Source: CAUPWF01 sp963515125
Lineage (GTDB): Bacteria; Bacillota; Clostridia; Lachnospirales; Lachnospiraceae
Length of the DNA stretch: 64,000 bases
Assembly (NCBI GenBank): GCA_052116865.1
Contig: JBQKKG010000002.1
Location: forward strand, 124,001-188,000
Reading direction: 5' to 3'
Shown here: positions 52,673 through 60,834 of the stretch, one piece after another
How positions within the stretch are numbered: the stretch's first letter is position 1
How the letters are laid out: each line of letters begins with the position of its first letter
Position numbers and translations under genes: made by a program
The notes under the pieces: generated by a model
Told to the model about the DNA's origin: nothing
Databases searched by the model: none
The model's input: only the letters and a program-made list of their open reading frames with translations

Positions 52673-53587
52673 TTAGAATTCTCCCAATTTTTTTACTTCT
52701 GGTTCCAACAAAACACCAAATTGCTGATATACTTTTTCTGAAACTTGTTTCATTAATTCCACAACATCTGCCGCTGTCGCTTCCTCCTTGTTAATCACAA
52801 AGCCACAATGCTTTTCCGATATTGCAGCACCACCAACTCGAAAGCCCCTAAGTCCTGCATCATCAATTAATTTACCCGCAAAATATCCTTCCGGCCTCTT
52901 AAATGTACTTCCCGCACTCGGGTATTCTAATGGTTGTTTTGTAACACGCTTTTCTTTTAACTCGTCCATCTTTGCCTTTATCTGTTCTATTTTTCCATGC
53001 TCCAGCCTTATCGTAGCTTCTAATACAATATATCCTTTTCGGGCAATGACACTAGTTCTATAGCCCATTTCCAAATCTTCCCGTTGTATTTCCTTTACAC
53101 ACCCTTCTGAATCAAGCACTGTTACATTTTCAACAATATCCCTCATCTCTCCGCCATAAGCGCCCGCATTCATAACGATAGCTCCACCTAATGTTCCAGG
53201 TATTCCCGCCGCGAACTCAAAGCCTGAAAGACTAGCATTTAATGCCTCATTCGCTATCTTCGCCAACAATGCACCCGCCTGAACTACCAAGTCATTTCCT
53301 TTTACTTTTATACGGCTCATTTCTTTGCAAATTTGAATGATTACCCCTCGAAAGCCTTGGTCACTCACCAAAAGATTGCTGCCATTTCCTAAAATATAAT
53401 ATGCAACACCCTGCTCTTTACATAACGCTATTACGGATTGTATTTCTTCTATATTAATGGTTTTTATAAAATAATCTGCTTCTCCACCTATACGAAATGT
53501 GGTGTGCTTACTCATTGGTTCCTTTCGATAAACATTTTTTTCTTCTACTGTATGAATTAACTGATTATAAAATGTCAAATTGCTCAT
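52673..53587 (-). CDS. murB: UDP-N-acetylenolpyruvoylglucosamine reductase
   Basis: 304 residues. FAD site TTFRIGGEADYFI and GNGSNLLVSD, then AGIPGTLGGAIVMNAGAYGGEM; the active-site serine lies in PSAGSTFKRPEGYFAGKLI (type II pattern) and glutamate in LEPEVKKLG. Makes UDP-MurNAc for peptidoglycan. The ATG at 53587 with AAAGGA eight bases upstream fits the family length better than one at 53653. Confidence 0.95.
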   Translation of the reverse strand: MSNLTFYNQLIHTVEEKNVYRKEPMSKHTTFRIGGEADYFIKTINIEEIQSVIALCKEQGVAYYILGNGSNLLVSDQGFRGVIIQICKEMSRIKVKGNDLVVQAGALLAKIANEALNASLSGFEFAAGIPGTLGGAIVMNAGAYGGEMRDIVENVTVLDSEGCVKEIQREDLEMGYRTSVIARKGYIVLEATIRLEHGKIEQIKAKMDELKEKRVTKQPLEYPSAGSTFKRPEGYFAGKLIDDAGLRGFRVGGAAISEKHCGFVINKEEATAADVVELMKQVSEKVYQQFGVLLEPEVKKLGEF

Positions 53588-53711
53588 TATAATAATCCTT
53601 TCTTTATTATCGTCATTACGTATCATCATACAACAATCTATATACAAATTCAACGGACACTTGCAAAATCACGAAAAATACGGTATATTAAGTGCAGTAT
53701 TGGTTACTTGA

Positions 53712-53732
53712 CAGTATGTATAATACATACTG
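53712..53732. promoter_or_regulatory. Perfect 21-bp palindrome overlapping a -10 element
   Basis: Ten-base arms CAGTATGTAT (53712-53721) and ATACATACTG (53723-53732) around a single central A. It includes TATAAT (53719-53724), so it looks like an operator on the promoter of the CorC-type gene that starts 39 bases on. I see no clear -35 at the right spacing. Regulator unknown. Confidence 0.7.
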
Positions 53733-53770
53733 GAATGAATTTATTAATCAAAGAAGGAGTGAACTTATCA

Positions 53771-55048
53771 TTGGACTCGAGTGCCGTCATACAAATCATT
53801 ATACTAATTATACTGCTACTATTATCTGCTTTTTTCTCTTCTGCGGAAACTGCATTTACTACAGTTAACAAAATCCGCATAAGAAATCTTGCCGAAGAAG
53901 GAGATAAGCGTGCGGACATCTTGTTAAAAATAACAGATGATTCAGGCAAAATGCTGAGTGCCATTTTAATCGGTAACAACATCGTTAATCTATCCGCTTC
54001 TGCATTAACTACTAGTTTAGCTATTAGTTTTGGTGGCTATATGGTAGGAATTGCAACTGGAATTTTAACCGTTTTAATATTACTTTTTGGAGAAATCACC
54101 CCCAAGACTTTAGCAACCATTCATTCAGAGAATTTATCATTATTTTATGCTCGCATTATCAATTTTTTCATGAAACTTATGACACCTATTATATTTATCA
54201 TTAATAATTTGTCACTTGGTGTTCTCTTGTTATTTCGAGTAGATCCAAATGCTAAAAATGATACGATGACAGAGAATGAATTGCGAACCATCGTAGATGT
54301 AAGTCACGAAGATGGAGTGATCGAGTCTGAAGAAAAAGAGATGATTTACAATGTGTTTGATTTGGGCGACGCAAAAGCAAAAGATGTCATGGTTCCTAGA
54401 GTACATGTTACTTTCGCAGACGTCAATAATAATTACGATGAATTATTGCAAATTTTTAGAGAGGACAAGTTTACTAGACTTCCTGTCTACGAAGATACGA
54501 CAGATAACGTGATTGGTACTATAAATATGAAAGATTTGTTATTATTTGATAATACACAGGAATTTCATATCCGTAATATATTACGTGAAGCATATTTTAC
54601 TTATGAATATAAGAACATATCAGAATTATTAGTAGAAATGCGCGAATCCTCATTTAACATTGCTATTGTACTTGATGAATATGGCGAAACCGCTGGTCTT
54701 ATTACCTTAGAGGACTTGTTAGAAGAAATCGTTGGTGAAATTAGAGATGAATACGATGAAAATGAAGAAGAACTAATAAAGAGAGTAAATGAATTAGAAT
54801 ATATCATCGAAGGTTCCGTAAGTTTAGACGACTTAAACGATGAATTAGATCTTTCCTTAGAATCAGAAGATTATGATTCTCTAGGTGGCTTCATCATAGA
54901 ACACCTTGACCGTCTTCCCGAAGAGAAAGATGAAATTACAACTATATCCGGTATAAAGATGGTTGTAGAGAGCTTAGAAAAAAACCGTGTAGCATCCGTA
55001 CACTTATATTTACCTACGGACTTTAAAGAAGAAGAGTATGACGATTAA
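53771..55048 (+). CDS. Hemolysin C/CorC-type membrane protein (DUF21, paired CBS domains, CorC_HlyC domain)
   Basis: About 425 residues. Residues 5-170 hold DUF21 with four hydrophobic segments (SAFFSSAETAFTTVNKIRIR is the hallmark). Two CBS domains follow (MVPRVHVTFADV and LLVEMRESSFNIAIVLDEYG), then the acidic C-terminal CorC_HlyC domain. Relatives move magnesium or other cations. TTG at 53771, with AAGGAG 11 bases upstream, gives the usual start MDSSAVIQIIILII; an ATG at 53735 and a TTG at 53708 are in frame but lie in the palindrome region. The C terminus overlaps the opposite gene. Confidence 0.88.
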   Translation: MDSSAVIQIIILIILLLLSAFFSSAETAFTTVNKIRIRNLAEEGDKRADILLKITDDSGKMLSAILIGNNIVNLSASALTTSLAISFGGYMVGIATGILTVLILLFGEITPKTLATIHSENLSLFYARIINFFMKLMTPIIFIINNLSLGVLLLFRVDPNAKNDTMTENELRTIVDVSHEDGVIESEEKEMIYNVFDLGDAKAKDVMVPRVHVTFADVNNNYDELLQIFREDKFTRLPVYEDTTDNVIGTINMKDLLLFDNTQEFHIRNILREAYFTYEYKNISELLVEMRESSFNIAIVLDEYGETAGLITLEDLLEEIVGEIRDEYDENEEELIKRVNELEYIIEGSVSLDDLNDELDLSLESEDYDSLGGFIIEHLDRLPEEKDEITTISGIKMVVESLEKNRVASVHLYLPTDFKEEEYDD

Positions 55049-55065
55049 TCGTCATGCTCTTCTTC
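55028..55065. repeat. 38-bp inverted repeat spanning the stop codons of two convergent genes
   Basis: Arms 55028-55046 and 55047-55065 are reverse complements at 18 of 19 positions (T at 55037 against G at 55056, a G-U pair in the plus RNA). Centre is GATT/AATC. Because both reading frames end in it, the two proteins finish in EEEYDD and EEEHDD. It likely serves as a bidirectional terminator. Confidence 0.85.
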
Positions 55066-55809
55066 CTCTACTTCCTCTCCTGCTAACTTTAAGATATCAA
55101 GAACTTCCTCCTCTTGCATCTCCAAATAGGCGGAAAGCTCCTCTATTGTTACTTTACGACCCAAATCCTCAGTCAAATTCCTAATACTCTCATCTAGAAA
55201 ATTCACCTTTTCTACCATCTGTCGATCTAGTTTTTTTAGTTCTGTCTGCTCTTCAATTAATGCCTGTATCCCTTGTTGTATTTTTTTACATATATATGCA
55301 TCTGCCTCCTCTAGGTTCGTCAGCTCATCTAATGCAAGAATGAGACTAACATTCCCTTCCTGAATCATATCTCCTATGAATATTTCTTGATGTCTCATAC
55401 TTTTTGCCAGCTCTATTACTTTGGGTAAATAGATTTCTATCAAGCGACCTTTTGCAAGACTATCTTGCTCCATCGCTTTTTCTAGTAGTAGTTTTCTCTC
55501 TCCGTCTTCCTCCTGCTTACACCCTTGCAATTCAGACATATATTCTCTCAAATACGCTTCTTCTTCCTGAGACAGCACTTGCTGCTTTTCCATCCCATGT
55601 TCTTTTGTGGCACCACCCTTTTTTTGATATCCACCCACCGTAACCTTTTGGGATACCAAATAATCACATACTAATTCCAACTGTTCTTTTGTGAGGTGAT
55701 CATCCTCAAAGTATTGTTCTACTTCATTTATCGTCATCTTATGGCTTTGCTTTTCCGCCATACTTAAAATTCCATTTAATTTTTCACGAAATTGTATTTT
55801 CCCACTCAT
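55045..55809 (-). CDS. Sigma-70-like protein lacking region 4
   Basis: 254 residues. TINEVEQYFEDDHLTKEQLE resembles sigma region 1.1; GRLIEIYLPKVIELAKSMRH and GDMIQEGNVSLILALDEL match regions 2.1-2.2, the core-binding part; FLDESIRNLTEDLGRKVTIEELSAYLEM matches region 3 (core DLGRKVTIEELSAYL). The place of 2.3-2.4 reads AYICKKIQQGIQALIEEQ and has lost the aromatic DNA-melting residues (YATWWIRQAI in sigma-A). There is no region 4; the end is an acidic tail. It may bind core RNA polymerase without normal promoter recognition. Confidence 0.78.
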   Translation of the reverse strand: MSGKIQFREKLNGILSMAEKQSHKMTINEVEQYFEDDHLTKEQLELVCDYLVSQKVTVGGYQKKGGATKEHGMEKQQVLSQEEEAYLREYMSELQGCKQEEDGERKLLLEKAMEQDSLAKGRLIEIYLPKVIELAKSMRHQEIFIGDMIQEGNVSLILALDELTNLEEADAYICKKIQQGIQALIEEQTELKKLDRQMVEKVNFLDESIRNLTEDLGRKVTIEELSAYLEMQEEEVLDILKLAGEEVEEEEHDD

Positions 55810-55892
55810 ATGATATGTTCCTTTTCTTCTATTATTATATATAGTATTCTCTTCTCTATCATACTATAAAACATTCCCTTTGTAAAATTTAG

Positions 55893-55913
55893 AAAAACGG
55901 CATTTTCATGCCG
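55893..55913 (-). terminator. Terminator of the amidase gene
   Basis: Minus-strand CGGCAT (55908-55913) pairs with ATGCCG (55898-55903) around GAAA, then TTTTT (55893-55897). It lies 7 bases after the stop. Confidence 0.85.
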
Positions 55914-55919
55914 CTTTTC

Positions 55920-56681
55920 TTATACTACAACAATCGTTGGATACCCTGCCTTCTTTAGCTTTTGTTCCATAGACACAGCCTCTGCCAACGTTGGATAACC
56001 ACCCACTTGCACTCTGTAGTAACCGTTAGAATCTTCAATAAATGCAGGATATTCCTGTTCTAATAATTCATTCAAAAGATTTTCTGCATATGCCCTATTT
56101 CGAAACGCCCCTACTTGAACACGATAGTATGTTTTATTTACATCATTCTCCTGACTAAATATATCCATAATGCCATCTGCAATCCCTCTTGCAATACCAT
56201 CAAAATTCTGGTCAAATAGCTCATTATCGACATCTGAGTCTATAAATCCTACTTCCACTAAAACGGCTGGCATATTTGTTCGCTTTAGTACCACAAGATT
56301 TGGTCTTTCTTTGACTCCTAAATTCACAAATCCTTCTGCTTCCAATTGTTCGTTGATATCTTGTGCCAATTGATATTTTATTCCGCTTTTGTCATAAACT
56401 AATGTTTCAACTCCTGATACAACATTCGGTGTTGGATAAGCATTTCGGTGAATGGATACGAACAAATCAGCACCTGAGTTATTTGCCTGCATCGCCTTTT
56501 CATATGGCGATTCATATACATCCGTAGTCCTCGTATATTCTACGTCATAGCCATTATCCTCTAATATCTGTCCAATCGCTAACGTAAGTCGTAACACATC
56601 ATCTTTTTCTTCTCTTCCTTGATATACAGCACCTGGGTCTTTTCCTCCATGACCTGCATCTAACATAATTTTGTATGCCAT
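55920..56681 (-). CDS. N-acetylmuramoyl-L-alanine amidase with C-terminal SPOR domain
   Basis: About 253 residues. Amidase_3 zinc residues: His in LDAGHGGKDPGA, Glu in GREEKDDVLRL, His in VSIHRNAYP, catalytic Glu in VLVEVGFIDSD. Residues about 180-253 contain two SPOR-like repeats (YYRVQVGAFRNRAYAENLL and YYRVQVGGYPTLAEA) that bind denuded glycan. No signal peptide is seen from the chosen ATG (56681, AAAGGAG upstream); export could be through the mother cell or another route, as with CwlC-type spore lysis amidases. Confidence 0.92.
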   Translation of the reverse strand: MAYKIMLDAGHGGKDPGAVYQGREEKDDVLRLTLAIGQILEDNGYDVEYTRTTDVYESPYEKAMQANNSGADLFVSIHRNAYPTPNVVSGVETLVYDKSGIKYQLAQDINEQLEAEGFVNLGVKERPNLVVLKRTNMPAVLVEVGFIDSDVDNELFDQNFDGIARGIADGIMDIFSQENDVNKTYYRVQVGAFRNRAYAENLLNELLEQEYPAFIEDSNGYYRVQVGGYPTLAEAVSMEQKLKKAGYPTIVVV

Positions 56682-56840
56682 AAAAAAACTCCTTTCACAC
56701 ACTCCTATATTAGAATATGCAAAATCTATGGTAGAAGTGTATTCCATACTTGCATTTCTGTATGACTACCTATAAAATGTATGGAGAAAGAGTTCCTAAA
56801 AAACTAACCAATATACATATGAAGATTAATCGAGGTTAAA

Positions 56841-57893
56841 ATGAAAGAAAAAACGAAAGAGCACTATATATATTTAGATATGATACGAATTCTAGCAAGT
56901 TTTTCCGTTGTTGTCATGCACTGTACCGATCGTGTATTCATTGTTGGTAATGATATCCGTTGGTGGACAAGTATCTTTTTACAAGCAATCTCTCATTGGG
57001 CAATCCCTGGATTCTTCATGTTAAGTGGTATCACGCTTTTAGAATACCGCTTAAGATATAACACAAGAACATTTTTTAAAAAAAGAGCAACTCACGTGTT
57101 ATTACCATTCTTTTTATGGTCAATCTTTTACTTGCTTTGGCGAATGTATTTGGGTGATGTAAAAATCACTTCCTTACAATCCTTTATTAATCTATTTACA
57201 AACAATGAAATTAATGGTGTATTCTGGTTCTTTTATGCATTATTTGGCATTTATTTAAGTATCCCTATTTTATCTTTAGTCCTAAATACAGAGAATAGAA
57301 AAATTGCATATTATTTTATTGCAGTATGGACTGGTAATGTAGTCCTAATACCTACGTTAGGAAGGTTTTGTGGTATATATTTTTTAGAGGGTGTTGGTGG
57401 AATTACCGTTGGTGTGGCAACTGGCTACGTCGGATATTTAGTACTAGGCTGGTGTATTCACCATACTTCTTTTTCCCTTATACAACGTAAGTTTATCTAT
57501 ATATTAGGGATTTTAGGGCTTCTAATTATGACAATTGGAACGTATTGCATAAATCCGGATCCTAACGATTTCGATGATTTTCTAATGGGTTATTTATCCA
57601 TAGACTGCATCATCATCTCCGTTGCTGTTATTGTCTTTCTAAAATCCCTTCCCTGGGATAGTTGGATTCCTAATGGCGGAAAGCTTCATGTCATCATTCA
57701 CCATCTATCAAGCGTCAGCTTTAGCATCTATCTACTTCAGATGTTCGTCCGGGATATCTTTTATAGGATTTTCCCAGTTGATCCTTATTCCATACCTTAT
57801 ATGTTAATTGCACCTATTGTAATATATCTGACCTGTCTATCAATCGCCATAATTGGAAGGAAAGTTCCTATTATTAAGGTTCTTTTTCCATAA
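56841..57893 (+). CDS. Acyltransferase family 3 membrane protein (OafA/WecH-like)
   Basis: 350 residues with about ten hydrophobic segments. Starts YIYLDMIRILASFSVVVMHCTDR with the R...H pair of acyltransferase_3, then WAIPGFFMLSGITLLEY. Such proteins O-acetylate surface sugars or peptidoglycan. Single gene divergent from the amidase; GAGGT before the ATG. Confidence 0.9.
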   Translation: MKEKTKEHYIYLDMIRILASFSVVVMHCTDRVFIVGNDIRWWTSIFLQAISHWAIPGFFMLSGITLLEYRLRYNTRTFFKKRATHVLLPFFLWSIFYLLWRMYLGDVKITSLQSFINLFTNNEINGVFWFFYALFGIYLSIPILSLVLNTENRKIAYYFIAVWTGNVVLIPTLGRFCGIYFLEGVGGITVGVATGYVGYLVLGWCIHHTSFSLIQRKFIYILGILGLLIMTIGTYCINPDPNDFDDFLMGYLSIDCIIISVAVIVFLKSLPWDSWIPNGGKLHVIIHHLSSVSFSIYLLQMFVRDIFYRIFPVDPYSIPYMLIAPIVIYLTCLSIAIIGRKVPIIKVLFP

Positions 57894-57897
57894 AACG

Positions 57898-57926
57898 AGG
57901 TCCACTGCAACCTGCAGCGGACCTCA
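57898..57926. terminator. Bidirectional terminator between the acyltransferase and deoR genes
   Basis: GAGGTCCACTGCA (57898-57910) pairs with TGCAGCGGACCTC (57914-57926), one mismatch, 3-base loop, then ATTTATATTCTTTTT on plus; AAAAC before it gives a short T run on minus. Confidence 0.85.
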
Positions 57927-57944
57927 TTTATATTCTTTTTATAT

Positions 57945-58709
57945 CTAAGATGCAATCACCATAGAAAGACCTGCTTTTCTAGCCAGATGTATACACGCTT
58001 TATCCACCTTACTATCCGTTATCACCTTGTGAATCTGACTCAACGGACAAATTACTTGAAGGTAACCACCACCGAATTTACTACTATCAGCTAATACATA
58101 TACTTCATTTGTTGTTTTTAAAATCGCCTGCTTCACTTGCATCTGTGGAGAACCAATAGAAGTAAGCCCTACATCAAAATTAATACCATGTACTCCTATA
58201 AAAGCTTTGTCTACTTTGATATTAGACAGATTGTTCACGGCTGTATCTCCCAGTGTAGCTGCAAGATGTCCTCCTACTTGTCCTCCTACCATGAATAGCT
58301 GTACATGTGGTATATTTGATAATTCATTCCCTACTAATAATGAATTAGTAACAACTGCTAAATGCTTTTCCGAATGTCTTTTTATATGACACGCCAAATA
58401 GAAACTGCTAGATGCATCATCAATTATAATCGTGTCTCTATCTTCAATAAATTCATAGGCACAAGCAGCAATGCTCTTTTTAGCCTCTTTATAACGGTAT
58501 ATACTTTCCGCATCATATTTTCGCTCTGTATGTTCTTCCAATTTCATTGCCCCGCCATGTGTTCTTACCAATAGACCCTCCTGGTCCATCGCCTTCACAT
58601 CACTGCGAATTGTAACTTCTGAGCAATTTAACTGCTTACTTAATTCTGACACTTTTACCTTCCCTTTTTCTTCCAATTCATGCAATATGATACGTCGTCT
58701 CTCTAACAT
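57945..58709 (-). CDS. DeoR-family transcriptional regulator of the sugar acid genes
   Basis: About 254 residues. N-terminal DeoR winged helix: KVKVSELSKQLNCSEVTIRS and DVKAMDQEGLLVRTHGGAM. The C-terminal sugar phosphate-sensing domain shows IIDDASSSFYLA, VVTNSLLV, FMVGGQVGG and ADSSKFGGGYL. Last gene of the cluster; the divergent promoter region at 63.4 kb has TTTCGTT repeats of the DeoR type. ATG at 58709 with AAGGAG eight bases upstream is preferred to GTG at 58718. Confidence 0.92.
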   Translation of the reverse strand: MLERRRIILHELEEKGKVKVSELSKQLNCSEVTIRSDVKAMDQEGLLVRTHGGAMKLEEHTERKYDAESIYRYKEAKKSIAACAYEFIEDRDTIIIDDASSSFYLACHIKRHSEKHLAVVTNSLLVGNELSNIPHVQLFMVGGQVGGHLAATLGDTAVNNLSNIKVDKAFIGVHGINFDVGLTSIGSPQMQVKQAILKTTNEVYVLADSSKFGGGYLQVICPLSQIHKVITDSKVDKACIHLARKAGLSMVIAS

Positions 58710-58729
58710 AGATAACACTCCTTATAAAT

Positions 58730-59233
58730 CTATCTAATTTTCATTCGTTCTCTCGGGACATGCGTCATAATCATATTTATAATAGGGACAAATTGATCCC
58801 CAAATGATTCTTTTGGAATAATCAGGGCACGCTCTGTTCCATAGTATAATCCAATTGTTTTTGGTGTTGCAACCACCTTTTGTATCTCTTCCCAGTTATA
58901 TTCACTTTCTCTTCCGCATTGAACAACCACGATTCCTGTATCTTGAAAAATATAATGACTACTTTCTTTGAATTCCTCAAAACTTCTTAGCTGTTTTTTC
59001 GCCCTTCTCCTGATCAACCATGGCGTATAACCAATAAAAGCAATCCCTGCCAAGACATATACAAAGATATACGGCCACTCAACCTTTCTTGTAAATACTA
59101 AAATGATCCCCATAAAAATAACTGCCATTCCCAATACATTGGTCAGGAACCCTGCAAATTTTGAATAGGTATGGAATAACGTAAAGTCAAACAATGCACT
59201 TTCTGTCATGGTAACATTTATTTCCTTTTTCAT
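58730..59233 (-). CDS. YcxB-like membrane protein
   Basis: 167 residues. Two hydrophobic segments at about 30-50 and 56-74, then a soluble PH-like part with YNWEEIQKVVATPKTIGLYYG, the YcxB pattern. Function unknown. AGGAAGGAA before the ATG at 59233. It lies between a terminator hairpin and deoR, 20 bases from the latter, so it may be made together with the regulator only. Confidence 0.72.
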   Translation of the reverse strand: MKKEINVTMTESALFDFTLFHTYSKFAGFLTNVLGMAVIFMGIILVFTRKVEWPYIFVYVLAGIAFIGYTPWLIRRRAKKQLRSFEEFKESSHYIFQDTGIVVVQCGRESEYNWEEIQKVVATPKTIGLYYGTERALIIPKESFGDQFVPIINMIMTHVPRERMKIR

Positions 59234-59256
59234 ATACAATTCCTTCCTAAATAAAG

Positions 59257-59295
59257 CAAAGTCCTCTTTGTATTGTATCACACAAGAGGACTTTG
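59257..59295 (-). terminator. Terminator or processing hairpin after the KdgT-type gene
   Basis: CAAAGTCCTCTT (59257-59268) pairs with AAGAGGACTTTG (59284-59295), 12 perfect pairs with a 15-base loop; minus-strand tail CTTTATTTAGG is modest. Confidence 0.75.
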
Positions 59296-59322
59296 TCACC
59301 ACCTATATAAGTAATATTTATA

Positions 59323-60345
59323 TTATTCCGCTTTTGCTCCTTCATATGCCCATCCTTCAGATGAGTAGATACCTAATTGTTTCTTTTGCATCATCTTATC
59401 AAAGAACGCTACAATAAATGGACAAAGGAATAATGTAATAATAGAAGCTGTCGCACATTGTGCTGTTGCCATTTCTGTATATTGCGCCATAGATGGGTCT
59501 GCTTCAGCCACTGCTGCTGGTGTCATAGCAGAATTCAGAGCAGTGGTTCCTACTGCAGCTCCCATTGCGTTTCTCTCTTTCTTTGGTAATAGAATTTGGA
59601 ACAAGAAGAAGAACAACACTGCTGTTGCTGCAGAAATTAACCCCAATACAATCCCGGATGCTCCTGCTGTTAAAATTGTCTTAATATCTGTCTTAGACCC
59701 AATAGAAATGGTCATAAAGAAAGTTACGATTGGTTGTGCTGTAGAACAAGATTTTCTAAATCCTGCATCTAAATTCCCCCAAATAAATCCAATCAAAAGC
59801 GGAACCAATGTTGCAATCAAAGATTTAATCGGAATATTTGCAAGTCCTGTTGCACCCAATGCTACCAGCGTAAAAAATGGCCCATCATTTAACGATAAGA
59901 TGGAAATCGCTCCTGTATCAGTCGCATTACCAAACTGTGATGATAACGAGATATAAAGTGAACCATTGGAATTTGTAATAGCTGCAATTAATACAAATGG
60001 TGTCAAGCCAAGGAACCCATTAGGTCCACATATTTTCCCAACTAATAATCCGAATGCTACACCTAGTATAAACTTCATGGCCGTTAAGGTAACTCCTTTA
60101 TACAATGGCATTCCTACTTGTTTAATGTTGATAGCAGAACCACATATAATAAGGAATAATCCCATCATTGCAGCATTTCCATCATAAAATAATGCTGTTA
60201 CATAACCTCCAATTTGAAATACTTGTGGACAAACGGTTGCCAATACCACCGCTAAGACTAGAGGGATAATAACTAACCCTCCTGGTAATTTTTTCATCTT
60301 GTTTAATAAATCAAGATCTTTTTTCACTTCTACTTTCTCATTCAT
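59323..60345 (-). CDS. KdgT-family sugar acid permease (2-keto-3-deoxygluconate transporter-like)
   Basis: 340 residues with about ten hydrophobic segments. LNKMKKLPGGLVIIPL at the start and AAITNSNGSLYISLSSQFG and GTTALNSAMTPAAVAEADPS later are those of the KdgT family. By its neighbours (DUF1537 kinase, PdxA2, RpiB) it more likely imports a four-carbon sugar acid such as threonate or erythronate than ketodeoxygluconate; that is inference. Confidence 0.88.
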   Translation of the reverse strand: MNEKVEVKKDLDLLNKMKKLPGGLVIIPLVLAVVLATVCPQVFQIGGYVTALFYDGNAAMMGLFLIICGSAINIKQVGMPLYKGVTLTAMKFILGVAFGLLVGKICGPNGFLGLTPFVLIAAITNSNGSLYISLSSQFGNATDTGAISILSLNDGPFFTLVALGATGLANIPIKSLIATLVPLLIGFIWGNLDAGFRKSCSTAQPIVTFFMTISIGSKTDIKTILTAGASGIVLGLISAATAVLFFFLFQILLPKKERNAMGAAVGTTALNSAMTPAAVAEADPSMAQYTEMATAQCATASIITLFLCPFIVAFFDKMMQKKQLGIYSSEGWAYEGAKAE

Positions 60346-60369
60346 TTTCCTGTTCCTCCCAAACCTTTT

Positions 60370-60822
60370 TTATTTGTTGTGATAAGACTGCTCTACATCC
60401 ATAATACGCTCCACTTTCGGAGTAGACCCGCCTCCTGCAAAATCACATTTCAACCAGATATCCACCAAGTACTTCGCAAGCTCTACACCGATAACTCTCT
60501 CACCCATACACATAATTTGTGCATCATTACTCTTTCTAGCTCTCTCTGTTGAAAATGGATCGTGGCAGACCGCTGCGCGGATTCCTGGCACTTTATTAGC
60601 TGTAATTGCCATGCCAATTCCTGTTCCACATACTAAGACACCTCTTTCGTATGCACCATCCGCTACCGCTTGTGCTACTTTTTGTGCCACATCTGGATAC
60701 AATACAATTTCCCCCTGATCAGCACCAAAATCTTTATATTCCACACCTGTTGCATCTAGGTGTTTCATAATCTCACTCTTCAAGGCATAAGCTGCCTCAT
60801 CACATCCAATTGCTATTTTCAT
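60370..60822 (-). CDS. RpiB/LacA/LacB-family sugar phosphate isomerase
   Basis: 150 residues. Starts KIAIGCDEAAYALKSEI; the catalytic Cys is in GVLVCGTGIGMAI (about residue 67), and AAVCHDPFSTERARKSNDA provides the phosphate-binding arginines. Converts aldose and ketose phosphates. In an operon with PdxA2 and a DUF1537 kinase it resembles EryI of erythritol pathways, which makes erythrose 4-phosphate; plain ribose-phosphate isomerase is the alternative. Confidence 0.9.
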   Translation of the reverse strand: MKIAIGCDEAAYALKSEIMKHLDATGVEYKDFGADQGEIVLYPDVAQKVAQAVADGAYERGVLVCGTGIGMAITANKVPGIRAAVCHDPFSTERARKSNDAQIMCMGERVIGVELAKYLVDIWLKCDFAGGGSTPKVERIMDVEQSYHNK

Positions 60823-60834
60823 TATATTTTCCTC

